Below, in pieces: positions 1 to 8,691 of a stretch of 64,000 nt of DNA. Every line of letters starts with the position of its first letter. Position 1 is the first letter of the stretch. This DNA comes from Pseudomonas sediminis (lineage in GTDB: Bacteria > Pseudomonadota > Gammaproteobacteria > Pseudomonadales > Pseudomonadaceae): NCBI RefSeq assembly GCF_002741105.1, contig NZ_NIQU01000002.1, forward strand, positions 310,001 to 374,000. Direction: 5' to 3'. The notes under the pieces are model-generated. The model saw only the letters and a program-made list of their open reading frames with translations. It was not told where the DNA came from and did not search any database. Both the position numbers and the translations under genes were made by a program.

Positions 1-76
1 CGACAAACAGATCGTCGATCTCGTGGGGTTCATGGCGCATGCCACCCAGGCCAACAAGGAAGGCATCTGCTGGTAG
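1..76 (+). CDS. algD: GDP-mannose 6-dehydrogenase, C-terminal end (partial)
   Basis: Only the last 24 codons are inside the window, reading in frame from base 2 and ending with the residues AEGICW-like NKEGICW before a TAG. The segment VDLVGFMAHATQ followed by a C-terminal Cys-Trp is typical of AlgD, which oxidises GDP-mannose to GDP-mannuronic acid, the alginate precursor. The identity is strengthened by the eleven alginate-type genes that follow on the same strand. The catalytic part lies upstream of the window, so nothing can be said about its integrity. Confidence 0.85.
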   Translation, partial: DKQIVDLVGFMAHATQANKEGICW

Positions 77-98
77 CAGACAGCTAACAAGAACAGAG

Positions 99-119
99 GC
101 GGCACCAGTCAGGTGCCGC
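99..119 (+). promoter_or_regulatory. Hairpin between algD and algA
   Basis: An 8-bp perfect GC-rich stem (GCGGCACC / GGTGCCGC) with a 5-nt loop lies 23 nt after the algD stop and is followed by a moderately T-rich tract (TTGGTTGG). It could be a weak terminator, an RNA processing site or a stability element that lowers algA and downstream expression relative to algD. Function is inferred from structure only. Confidence 0.45.
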
Positions 120-189
120 TTGGTTGGTTATGGCGTGTCGCCAGTTCACTGCCCATACGATCCGAATCGATGTTTACAGGAGTGACAGC

Positions 190-1614
190 ATGATTCCTCT
201 GATTTTGTCCGGCGGCAGTGGCTCCAGACTCTGGCCGCTCTCACGCAAGCTGTATCCCAAGCAGTTCCTGGCCCTCACCGGCAGCAAGACCCTGTTTCAG
301 CAGACGCTCGGCCGCCTGGCAATCGAAGGCATCAGCCGCCCCATCGTGGTATGCAACGAAGAACATCGCTTTATCGTCAGTGAACAACTCGCCGCCATCG
401 GCAGCGAAGCGCAGAGCATTCTGCTGGAGCCGTTCGGCCGCAACACCGCGCCGGCCGTGGCCATCGCCGCCATGCATCTGCTCGCGGCCGGGCGTGACGA
501 ACTGCTTCTGGTGCTGCCGGCCGATCACGTTATCGAAGACCTGCAGGTATTCCACGGCGCCCTCGGTGTAGCTCGCAAGGCTGCAGAACAGGGCGAAATG
601 GTGCTGTTCGGCATCCCCGCCGAACGACCCGAGACCGGTTACGGCTATATCAGGACCGGCGAGCGAGCCGGGCTGCCGGGTGGCGTTCTGTCAGTCGAGC
701 AGTTCGTCGAGAAGCCCGACCTGGCCACCGCCAGCGAGTTCGTGGCGCAAGGCGATTACGTCTGGAACAGCGGCATGTTCCTGTTCCGCTGCAGCCGCTA
801 TCTGGAAGAACTGCAGCGTCACGACCCGGACATCTACGACACTTGCCAGCTGGCACTCAGCCGTAGCAAGAGCGACCTGCAATTCATCCGCATCGACCCC
901 AGTTCCTTCGAGTGCTGCCCGGATAACTCCATCGACTACGCGGTGATGGAAAAGACCGAGCGCGCCTGCGTGGTGCCGCTCGCAGCAGGCTGGAACGACG
1001 TCGGTTCCTGGTCCGCGCTGTGGGACGTTCAGGACAAGGACGACAACGGCAACAGCCGCTCTGGCGACGTGGTGATTCATAACAGCCAGGACTGCCTGGC
1101 CCATAGCCAGAGCAAGCTGGTGACTTTGGTCGGCCTGAAGGACGTGGTGGTGGTAGAGACCAAGGACGCCGTGATGGTCGCCCACAAGGATCACGTGCAG
1201 GACGTCAAACAACTGGTCAACACCCTCACCTGCGATGGGCGTGCCGAGGCGCAGAACCATTGCCAGGTCTATCGCCCCTGGGGCAGCTACGACTCCATCG
1301 ACAGCGGCAACCGCTTTCAGGTCAAACGCATCGTGGTCAAGCCAGGCGCCAGCCTGTCACTGCAAAAGCACCACCACCGTGCCGAGCACTGGATCGTGGT
1401 CTCCGGCACCGCACGGGTGACCTGCGACGACAAGACCTTCCTGCTCTGGGAGAACCAGTCGACCTACATCCCCATCGCCGCCGTTCACCGTCTGGCCAAC
1501 CCCGGCAAGATTCCTCTGGAGATCATTGAGGTCCAGTCCGGCGGCTATCTGGGTGAAGACGACATCGAGCGCTTCGAGGATGTCTACGGCCGCACCGACG
1601 TCACGGTCAACTGA
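190..1614 (+). CDS. algA: Bifunctional mannose-6-phosphate isomerase / mannose-1-phosphate guanylyltransferase
   Basis: A 474-residue protein of the AlgA/ManC family (P. aeruginosa AlgA is about 480). Residues 8-26 hold the nucleotidyltransferase signature GGSGSRLWPLSRKLYPKQF, FVEKP appears mid-protein, and the C-terminal third is the cupin isomerase domain with a His-rich HHHRAEHW segment. It interconverts fructose-6-P and mannose-6-P and makes GDP-mannose from mannose-1-P in the cytoplasm, feeding AlgD. The ATG at 190 is chosen because AGGAG lies 7-8 nt upstream and the protein then begins at the usual MIPLILSGG; a longer in-frame extension to 124 has no such support. Its position second, directly after algD, differs from P. 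aeruginosa, where algA is the last gene of the operon. Confidence 0.93.
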   Translation: MIPLILSGGSGSRLWPLSRKLYPKQFLALTGSKTLFQQTLGRLAIEGISRPIVVCNEEHRFIVSEQLAAIGSEAQSILLEPFGRNTAPAVAIAAMHLLAAGRDELLLVLPADHVIEDLQVFHGALGVARKAAEQGEMVLFGIPAERPETGYGYIRTGERAGLPGGVLSVEQFVEKPDLATASEFVAQGDYVWNSGMFLFRCSRYLEELQRHDPDIYDTCQLALSRSKSDLQFIRIDPSSFECCPDNSIDYAVMEKTERACVVPLAAGWNDVGSWSALWDVQDKDDNGNSRSGDVVIHNSQDCLAHSQSKLVTLVGLKDVVVVETKDAVMVAHKDHVQDVKQLVNTLTCDGRAEAQNHCQVYRPWGSYDSIDSGNRFQVKRIVVKPGASLSLQKHHHRAEHWIVVSGTARVTCDDKTFLLWENQSTYIPIAAVHRLANPGKIPLEIIEVQSGGYLGEDDIERFEDVYGRTDVTVN

Positions 1615-1675
1615 CGGCGTTCAGCGCCACAACGCCTGACATCCGTATACGGCTTCACTGGAGGAAGCACGTCAC

Positions 1676-3196
1676 ATGCCTAGGTTATTCAACGGGGTCG
1701 ATACCTCATCCGGCTTCGGCAAGCTGTGCGGTTGGGCGTGCCTGATCGCCCTGCTCGCGCTTGCCTCGGAAATGGTCGACCCAAGCTACCTCGACCCGTC
1801 GCATCAGAAATTCATTTTTCTGATCGGTGCGCTGGGCATGTGGCGTTATGGCAATGCGGCCACTCACTACCTGCGCGGCATGTACTTCCTGCACTGGCGT
1901 TTCCCACGCATGCGCAAGGCCGTCGAGCGCATGGGGGCTGCGGCACTGCCCGAGCACATGTTCATGGTGGTGACCAGTTTCCGTATCCCGACACACACCA
2001 CCTTCAAGGTCTACCAGTCGGTGTTTCAGGAAGTGCAGCGGATGCCGGTGCCCTGCACCGTCATCGCCTCGATCGTGGAGAAAGGCGACGAGAACTTCAT
2101 CAAGGACATCATGCGTCAGGAGGTCCGTGACCGCGACGATATCAAGCTGATCATCGTGCGCGCCCGTGGCACCGGTAAACGCGACGGCCTGGCGCATGCC
2201 TTCCGCGCACTGTCCCGGCAGATGCCCTTGGAGAACGCCGTGGTCGGCGTGGTCGATGGCGACACCATGATGCTGCCCGGCTGCGTCGAGCGCGCTGTCA
2301 GCATGTTCGCCTATCTGCCCAGTGTCGGCGGCATCACCACCAACGAGTTCTGCGAGGTGGAAGGCAGCAAGCTGATGCAGGAATGGCACACCATGCGCTT
2401 CGTCCAGCGGCACATCAACATGTGCTCGATGGCACTGAGCAAACGCGTGCTGACCATGACCGGGCGCCTGTCGTTCTTCCGCGCCAGCGTGATGACCAAC
2501 CCGGAATTCATCAAGGACGTGGAAGCCGACTTCCTCGATCACTGGCGGCTGGGGCGCTTCCAGTTCCTCACCGGCGACGACAAATCCTCCTGGTTCAGCC
2601 TTATGCGCGCCGGTTGGGACACCTTCTACGTGCCCGACAGCCACACCCTGACGGTGGAGCATCCACCAGACAACAGCTTCCTGCGCGCGACCCGGCAACT
2701 GATGTACCGCTGGTATGGCAACTCGCTGCGCCAGAACTTCCGCGCCACTCGACTGCTGGGCCTCGATCGCCTGGGCCTGTTCACCATGTACGTGCTGTAC
2801 GACCAGCGCGTGTCCATGTGGACCTGCCTGATGGGTTTGAGCGCCTCGGTGGTGGCCGGCCTGCTGTTCGGCATCCAGTACCTGCTGCTGTACCTGTTCT
2901 GGGTTCTGTTGTCGCGCACCCTGGTAACGCTGTTGTTCTTCTTTGCCAAGCACCCGGTGCATCCGATGTACCCCTTCGTTCTGTATTACAACCAGATCGT
3001 CGGCTCGGTGATGAAGGTTTACACCATGTTCCACATGGATCAGCAGAGCTGGACCCGGCAAAAGACCACGCTCAGCAACGGCAGCGTCAGTTTCGATGCA
3101 GCCCTTAATCGATGGACGTCGAAGACGATGTTGTTGTCCTCCATTGCCATCTTCTTCGGGGTCATTTCGGTCCTGCTAGAACTCACGCAATCTTAA
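1676..3196 (+). CDS. alg8: Alginate polymerase catalytic subunit Alg8 (GT2 glycosyltransferase)
   Basis: A 506-residue inner-membrane GT2 glycosyltransferase (P. aeruginosa Alg8 is about 494). N-terminal membrane segments lie at roughly 19-36 and 46-65, the cytoplasmic catalytic domain carries VVDGDT (D194/D196), TGDD at 299-302 and QLMYRW at 341-346, and several hydrophobic segments close the C-terminus. This D, DxD, TGDD, QxxxRW layout is that of processive synthases such as cellulose and mannuronan synthase. It polymerises GDP-mannuronate and works with Alg44. A purine-rich GGAGGAAG lies just before the ATG. Conservation looks complete, so polymerisation is likely intact even though other parts of the cluster are unusual. 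Confidence 0.93.
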   Translation: MPRLFNGVDTSSGFGKLCGWACLIALLALASEMVDPSYLDPSHQKFIFLIGALGMWRYGNAATHYLRGMYFLHWRFPRMRKAVERMGAAALPEHMFMVVTSFRIPTHTTFKVYQSVFQEVQRMPVPCTVIASIVEKGDENFIKDIMRQEVRDRDDIKLIIVRARGTGKRDGLAHAFRALSRQMPLENAVVGVVDGDTMMLPGCVERAVSMFAYLPSVGGITTNEFCEVEGSKLMQEWHTMRFVQRHINMCSMALSKRVLTMTGRLSFFRASVMTNPEFIKDVEADFLDHWRLGRFQFLTGDDKSSWFSLMRAGWDTFYVPDSHTLTVEHPPDNSFLRATRQLMYRWYGNSLRQNFRATRLLGLDRLGLFTMYVLYDQRVSMWTCLMGLSASVVAGLLFGIQYLLLYLFWVLLSRTLVTLLFFFAKHPVHPMYPFVLYYNQIVGSVMKVYTMFHMDQQSWTRQKTTLSNGSVSFDAALNRWTSKTMLLSSIAIFFGVISVLLELTQS

Positions 3197-3213
3197 GTAA
3201 AGGCGCGAATGCT

Positions 3214-4359
3214 ATGAGTAGCACCACTGTCTTACCTGTAAACGTTGTTCACGAAGCGATCGATGAGCGCCAGTTCGTGCGCGCCAAGATCCCCGCCCGT
3301 ATCAGCCTGCAAGGCCACGGCCTGAACGGCGTGGAATGCGAGATCCTGGACATCTCCCTGGGCGGCATCGGCCTGTCCTACGAGCAGCCACTGAAGCTCG
3401 GTAGCCTGTTCCAGGGCTCGATCAAGCTGAAGCTGAACAAGGTCGATCTGAACATCGACACCAAGCTGAAGATCGTCTCCCAGCGCGGTCACGAAGTCGG
3501 CGCCGAGTTCGTCGAGCTGGATCGGCAGAAGCGCGACATCCTGCGCTACATCATCTCGGCCTACATGTCCGGCGACATCGCCGACATCAACGGCTTGTTC
3601 AACGTGATGCAGCGCGAGAACTACATCAAGGAGCGCAAGACCAAGCAGGCCAGCTCGCGTACGCCCACGGAACGCTTGAAGGCGGCATTGGGTTCGATGC
3701 TGTTTCTCGGCGCCGGCCTCGCGGCAGTCAGCCTGATCGTCTACAAGAGCTACCTGCTGTTCTTCCAGATGCCGGCCGCACAGGCGGTGGTCAGCGCCAA
3801 CGCCTATGTGCTGAGCATGCCGGAGAACGGCAACCTCAAGTACCTGATCGGCCCCGAGCAGACCAGCGTGAGCACCGGCCAGCCGCTGGCCAGCGTGTCC
3901 ACGCAACTGGCCAGCAGCCTGACCAGCCCGACCGACATCGCCGCTCTGGCCAGCCTCTCCGAACAGGATGCAGCCGCTCTGCTCGGCCGCGTGACCGTCG
4001 AGACGGTGATCGCCAGCCCTTGCGACTGCAGCCTGTACTTCCCCCGCCCGCGTATGGACGGCTTCGCCTACAAGCAGGAACAACTGGTGCACCTGCTGCC
4101 GCAGGATCAGCCGCTGAACGTCAAGGCCAGCGTGCCGTTCGAGCGCATGGACAAGATCGAGCGCGTGCGAGCGGTCGAGATGCGCGTCCTGGGCAGTGAC
4201 ACCATCTACACCGGCGAGATCGTCGCCAGCCGCGTCGACGATCAACGACAAATGGTCGAGCTGACCATCAAGCCGGATCAGGAGTTGCCGCGCAGCGCCT
4301 ATCAATTGCCCACTGCCGTCGACTTCAAACTCGGCCTGCCACTGCGCTGGACGTTCTGA
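3214..4359 (+). CDS. alg44: Alginate co-polymerase Alg44 (PilZ c-di-GMP receptor)
   Basis: A 381-residue membrane protein with an N-terminal PilZ domain: the c-di-GMP signature is seen as R19-x3-R23 and D46-x-S48-x2-G51 (DISLGGIGL). One transmembrane helix follows at about 155-181, then a periplasmic membrane-fusion-like region. In P. aeruginosa, c-di-GMP binding to Alg44 is required for Alg8 activity, so polymer synthesis here is probably also under c-di-GMP control. The ATG at 3214 is preferred over a much longer frame starting inside alg8, because it gives the family's normal length and N-terminus. It lies 17 nt after alg8. Confidence 0.93.
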   Translation: MSSTTVLPVNVVHEAIDERQFVRAKIPARISLQGHGLNGVECEILDISLGGIGLSYEQPLKLGSLFQGSIKLKLNKVDLNIDTKLKIVSQRGHEVGAEFVELDRQKRDILRYIISAYMSGDIADINGLFNVMQRENYIKERKTKQASSRTPTERLKAALGSMLFLGAGLAAVSLIVYKSYLLFFQMPAAQAVVSANAYVLSMPENGNLKYLIGPEQTSVSTGQPLASVSTQLASSLTSPTDIAALASLSEQDAAALLGRVTVETVIASPCDCSLYFPRPRMDGFAYKQEQLVHLLPQDQPLNVKASVPFERMDKIERVRAVEMRVLGSDTIYTGEIVASRVDDQRQMVELTIKPDQELPRSAYQLPTAVDFKLGLPLRWTF

Positions 4360-4366
4360 GGTCGCC

Positions 4367-5842
4367 ATGCCGGTCAGATATCTTCTTTGCACAACCGCTC
4401 TGATGCTGGCTCTCGCCAGCTCGGCTCATGCGGCGCGCAGCCTCGAGCAGGTCCGCTATGCGCTGTTTCAGGACGGCCAGGCGGAGGTCGAGGAAGACCT
4501 GCGCCATCTGGCCGCGCGTGGCGACCTGGCCGCCACGCGCCTGCTTGGCGAGGTACTGGCCAGCCGCAGCCCGGCGAACACCACACAGGCCATCGACCTG
4601 TTCAAGCAGGCCTTTGCCGATGGCCGCGGGGACATCGGTGCGCTGATTCCCCTGGCCAGATTGCTGGACAACAAGCCGCGCTGGCGCGAGGCCAACCGCA
4701 CATACATGCGTCAGGCCCTCAGCCGCTTTACACCGGGACGCGATTTCATCGCAGTCGACACGCGCCTCGAAGTGTTTCTGGTCTACCCCGAGCTGTTCAC
4801 GCAGGACGAAGTCACCCGCCTGATCGAACTCTATGACCGCGCCTGCCTGATCTACTGCCACGCGCCGCTGTACCGAGCGGTAGCGGCAGCCCGCTACGGC
4901 GACAGAAACGAAGCCGAGAAGTGGTTCCAGCTGGCCGTGGAGAGCGACCCGCGCGCCGTACAGCGCTATTACGACTTTCTTGGCGCGCAGCGCAACGTGC
5001 TGTTTCGCGCCTTCGCCGAACGCCTGACGCCGCGCATCAACGCCCTGCCGGTCGACCTGGTGCACCGCATCGCCCAACAGGTGGCGAACATTCGCAACAT
5101 AGAAATCAGCACCTTCAACAACAACCGCCCGACAACCCGCGCGCAGAACGACGAAGAAAAAGCAGCCCGCGAACTCAAGGCAAAGGCCCATGCCAGCCTG
5201 GTCGAACAGCTCGACCGGGAAGTACTGCTGTGGCTGGACAACGCCATCGAGCGTGATTTCGGCCCTGCCATGCTGAGCAAGGCCAGCTTTCTCATGACCG
5301 CACCGGACCGTTACAGCCCGGAGCCGGTGCTGGCCCTGATTCAACGCCTGGAACAACGCCAGAACAATAGCCCGACCCTGAGCATGGTCGAACGCGAAAA
5401 CCCGATCACTCCGCAGCGCATCAAGGCACTGCGCGCCAGCCTGCACATGGTGCTGTGGCGCACACTCGATCCACGCTTGAGCCAACGCCTGATCGCCGAA
5501 CTGCAGGCCGAGCAATACCCCGAGGCATTGCTGCTCGAAGGCGACCTGTACAGCCAGGGCGGGCTGGACGAGCCCGATCAGGATCGCGCCCTGGCGCTGT
5601 ACATGGAAGAGGCCCGCCAAGGCTCGGTGAATGCCCTGCTGCGCATCGCCCGCCTCTATACCTACGGCCGCGCCATCTGCCGCGATAACGGCAAGGCCTA
5701 TGCCTTTGCCTATGCGGCCCATGAGCTGGGCGACCTACGCGCCAGCGATCTGATGCACTCGCTCAGCACCCGGCTCACGCCTGAACAGCGCGATACAGCC
5801 ACCGCCGAAGGCAACCGTCTTATCGAGGAATCCACACTGTGA
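4367..5842 (+). CDS. algK: Alginate export scaffold AlgK (TPR/Sel1 repeats)
   Basis: A 491-residue alpha-helical repeat protein with Sel1/TPR-like units, for example the stretch around LLRIARLYTYG near the C-terminus, in the position of algK between alg44 and algE. AlgK normally sits on the inner face of the outer membrane and localises the AlgE porin. A signal peptide ending SSAHA is visible, but there is no Cys immediately after it; the only early Cys (residue 8) is too close to the N-terminus for a lipobox. Known AlgK is a lipoprotein, so this one may be a soluble periplasmic variant. It starts 7 nt after alg44 and its stop overlaps the algE start (GTGA). Confidence 0.85.
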   Translation: MPVRYLLCTTALMLALASSAHAARSLEQVRYALFQDGQAEVEEDLRHLAARGDLAATRLLGEVLASRSPANTTQAIDLFKQAFADGRGDIGALIPLARLLDNKPRWREANRTYMRQALSRFTPGRDFIAVDTRLEVFLVYPELFTQDEVTRLIELYDRACLIYCHAPLYRAVAAARYGDRNEAEKWFQLAVESDPRAVQRYYDFLGAQRNVLFRAFAERLTPRINALPVDLVHRIAQQVANIRNIEISTFNNNRPTTRAQNDEEKAARELKAKAHASLVEQLDREVLLWLDNAIERDFGPAMLSKASFLMTAPDRYSPEPVLALIQRLEQRQNNSPTLSMVERENPITPQRIKALRASLHMVLWRTLDPRLSQRLIAELQAEQYPEALLLEGDLYSQGGLDEPDQDRALALYMEEARQGSVNALLRIARLYTYGRAICRDNGKAYAFAYAAHELGDLRASDLMHSLSTRLTPEQRDTATAEGNRLIEESTL

Positions 5843-7230
5843 GCGCTCCTAACGCCCTTAGCCGCGCAGCCCTGCTGCTCGCCTGCCTGCCGCTCGGCCT
5901 GCTGCACGCAGAAGAACCCAGCCTCACCTCGCCCGAGCTGGAGCCGGTCACCTCGCTGCTGACGCACAAGCTGTTCCTGCGTACCGGCTATGGGCCGGAC
6001 GAAACGCGCCTGGGCGAAGACCGTCGCAGCTTCTTCAGCTTGCGCTACGAGCCGTCCTACCGCTGGTATTCGCCCGAGCAACGTTGGGCGAAGTGGGAAG
6101 CCTTCGGCCGCCTGTGGCTCAACTACGACACCGATCCGAATGCCCTGCAAAGCGATGAGGGCAATGACGAGAACGTATCGAGTCGGCGCCATGCCTACAG
6201 CGAAGCCCGCGAGTTCTATGTACGCCGCAACCTGCTGGGCGACGACCCGCGTTTCTCCGCGACCTTCGGCCGCCAACGTTTCACTGATCGCTTCGGTATC
6301 TGGTGGGACGACAGCATCGAAGCCTTGCGCCTGGACTACAACGACAGTTTCGCCAGCGGCTTCGTCGCCATCGCCGAGAAGTTCTACTACTACAACTCCG
6401 ACGACAACCGACTCGACCCGCGCGACAAGAAGATCCGCTACCTGATGGCCGAGTACGCCTGGCGCTGGCATGCCGATCACTGGGTCGGCGCGCGCTTGCT
6501 ACACGAAGACGACTACTCGGGTAGCTCGCCGGATGATCGCCAGGACTTCGATGGCCTGCGCTACGGCGTATTTTTGCACGGTGATACCCGCCACCTGACA
6601 TCGCTGTTCAGCGACTACCATCTGGAAGTCGCTGCACTCGACGGCAGGCTGGAGACCACGCAGAGCAATGGCCAGCGCGACAGCGGCGACAAGACCGGCT
6701 GGGCAGTCGTGGCGGATGTCGGCAAACGCTTCGAGACACTGCCATGGACACCGCGCGTAGGCATCAGCGGCGGTATCACCGACCGCCCCAATGACAGCGG
6801 CAGCGACGGGTTTACCCTCAACCGCATTCAGTCTGATCGACGCAACGATCCGCTGAGCTACAGCAATCGCCTGGTCAGCAACCTGGTCAGCGTCAACCTG
6901 AGCAACCTGGCCTTCTACGGCATCGTGCTGGAAACCCAGCCCACTGACCGCAGCGCGCTGGATCTGCGCATCAGCGACCTGCACCTGCGTAACAGCTCGG
7001 CGCAGATGCCCCTGCGTACCACCAACGAAGGCGTGGTGCGCGATACCAGCTCGTCCCACCTGGGCCAGGTGCTCGACATCAACCACTACTGGCGCATGTT
7101 CCCGCTGGCCTACGACGGTAAACGGGTACAGCTCAACACCCTCACCAGCCTGAGCTACTTCAAGGCCGGTAGCGCGCTGGAAATCGGTGATGACTATCAA
7201 CTGACGCTGGGCATAACCCTGACTTACTGA
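5839..7230 (+). CDS. algE: Outer-membrane alginate exporter AlgE
   Basis: A 463-residue protein with a cleavable signal peptide (ending around LLHA) and a long run of alternating hydrophobic/polar beta-strands ending in an aromatic residue (Tyr), as expected for a beta-barrel. Recognisable AlgE features are KLFLRTGYGPDETRLGEDR near the N-terminus and the repeated FYVRRNLLGDDPRF-type strands. It forms the anionic pore through which the polymer leaves the cell. The start is a GTG at 5839 that overlaps the algK stop by 4 nt, indicating translational coupling. P. aeruginosa AlgE is about 490 residues, so this copy is a little short but has no visible break. Confidence 0.9.
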   Translation: MSAPNALSRAALLLACLPLGLLHAEEPSLTSPELEPVTSLLTHKLFLRTGYGPDETRLGEDRRSFFSLRYEPSYRWYSPEQRWAKWEAFGRLWLNYDTDPNALQSDEGNDENVSSRRHAYSEAREFYVRRNLLGDDPRFSATFGRQRFTDRFGIWWDDSIEALRLDYNDSFASGFVAIAEKFYYYNSDDNRLDPRDKKIRYLMAEYAWRWHADHWVGARLLHEDDYSGSSPDDRQDFDGLRYGVFLHGDTRHLTSLFSDYHLEVAALDGRLETTQSNGQRDSGDKTGWAVVADVGKRFETLPWTPRVGISGGITDRPNDSGSDGFTLNRIQSDRRNDPLSYSNRLVSNLVSVNLSNLAFYGIVLETQPTDRSALDLRISDLHLRNSSAQMPLRTTNEGVVRDTSSSHLGQVLDINHYWRMFPLAYDGKRVQLNTLTSLSYFKAGSALEIGDDYQLTLGITLTY

Positions 7231-7247
7231 CCGAGAGCAGCGCTAGC

Positions 7248-8681
7248 ATGATCTTCGCCTCCAACGTCTTTCTGTTCCTGTTCCTGCCGGTGTTCCTGCT
7301 TTGTTACTACATAGCCAAGGACCACTGGCGCTCGTACGTGATCGTGCTCGGCAGCTATCTGTTCTACGCCTGGTGGCGTCCGGACTTCCTGCTGCTGTTC
7401 GTTGCCATTTCGTACTGGAACTACTGGTTCGGCCTGCGCATCAAGGCGCGGATCGATGCCGGCGAGAAGAAGATCGCCTTTCGCCTGCTGACCGTCGGCG
7501 TGATCGGCAACCTGGCCACCCTCGGCTACTTCAAGTACGCCAACTTCGGTGCCGATGTGCTGGTGGCGGTGCTGGAACCATTGGGCATCAACACCTTTAC
7601 CCTGGAACACATCATCCTGCCGCTGGGCATCTCCTTTTATGTATTCCAGGCGCTGAGCTACATCGTCGACATCTATCGACGCAATGCCGAACCCACCAAT
7701 CGCTTCGTCGATTTCGCGGCCTATATCGCCCTCTTCCCGCAACTGATCGCCGGGCCGATCCTGCGCTACAGCCTGATCGACAAGCAGTTGAAGAACCGCA
7801 CCCACTCGCTGGAGCTGTTTTCCCTCGGTGCCTGCCGCTTCATGCTCGGCTTCATCAAGAAAGTGCTGATCGCCGACTCCCTGGCACCGATGAATACCCT
7901 GTTCATTGGCGGCGGTGATGAGCTGCAGATGGCCGACGCCTGGTTTGGCCTGCTGATCTCCGCCCTGCAGTTGTACTTCGACTTCTCCGGCTACAGCGAC
8001 ATGGCCATCGGCCTGGGCATGATGATGGGCTTTCGCTTCGCCGAAAACTTCAACCAGCCCTATATCGCGCAGAGCATCACCGAGTTCTGGCAGCGCTGGC
8101 ACATGACCCTGGCCGACTTCCTGCGTGACTACGTGTACATGCCGCTGGTACGCAAGCGCCTGGCCGGTATGCTCGTCGGGCTGGTCATCACCATGGTGCT
8201 GTCCGGGCTATGGCACGGGCCAAGCTTCGCCTTCATCTTCTGGGGGCTGTTCTTCGGCATTGCCATGGTGGTCGAACGCAAGCTGGGCATCGCCACCAAG
8301 GTCAACACGCCCTACAACTTCTGGCGCAATGCCCGCTGCATGTTCGTGCTGGCCTCCTGCATGCCACTGTTCTTCACCGGCAACCTGCCGCACGCCCTGC
8401 AGGTCTACCAGGCGCTGATCGGCCTCAACGGCATCGGCTCGCTGGACCTTTACTGGTTCGGCACCTCCGCCATGAGCATGACCTTCACCCTGATCGCCCT
8501 GCTGTGGATCGTCATTGCCGGCGGCATCAACATTCGCTACTACGCCGGCACGCACAAGGACCAGTACTTCATGCAGCACGTCAGCGGCTTCAGCGCTCTT
8601 TTGCTGTGGGTCGGTTTCCTGCTGACGCTGACCCGCCTGGCCGCGAACTCCTTCTCACCTTTCCTGTATTTCCAGTTCTGA
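7248..8681 (+). CDS. algI: Alginate O-acetyltransferase AlgI (MBOAT)
   Basis: A 477-residue multi-spanning MBOAT-family protein. Key motifs are FWQRWH at 280-285 and SGLWHG with the conserved His at 323, the residue needed for acetyl transfer in this family. It passes acetyl groups across the inner membrane to the periplasmic acetylation proteins AlgJ/AlgX with AlgF. It follows algE by 17 nt; in P. aeruginosa, algG, algX and algL come between algE and algI, so here the acetylation genes have moved forward. P. aeruginosa AlgI is about 520 residues. Confidence 0.92.
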   Translation: MIFASNVFLFLFLPVFLLCYYIAKDHWRSYVIVLGSYLFYAWWRPDFLLLFVAISYWNYWFGLRIKARIDAGEKKIAFRLLTVGVIGNLATLGYFKYANFGADVLVAVLEPLGINTFTLEHIILPLGISFYVFQALSYIVDIYRRNAEPTNRFVDFAAYIALFPQLIAGPILRYSLIDKQLKNRTHSLELFSLGACRFMLGFIKKVLIADSLAPMNTLFIGGGDELQMADAWFGLLISALQLYFDFSGYSDMAIGLGMMMGFRFAENFNQPYIAQSITEFWQRWHMTLADFLRDYVYMPLVRKRLAGMLVGLVITMVLSGLWHGPSFAFIFWGLFFGIAMVVERKLGIATKVNTPYNFWRNARCMFVLASCMPLFFTGNLPHALQVYQALIGLNGIGSLDLYWFGTSAMSMTFTLIALLWIVIAGGINIRYYAGTHKDQYFMQHVSGFSALLLWVGFLLTLTRLAANSFSPFLYFQF

Positions 8682-8691
8682 GGATGCCCCA

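Noticed and set aside
1706..3061. Minus-strand open frame of 451 codons opposite alg8
   Set aside because: Shadow of alg8; His-rich composition and no recognisable fold.
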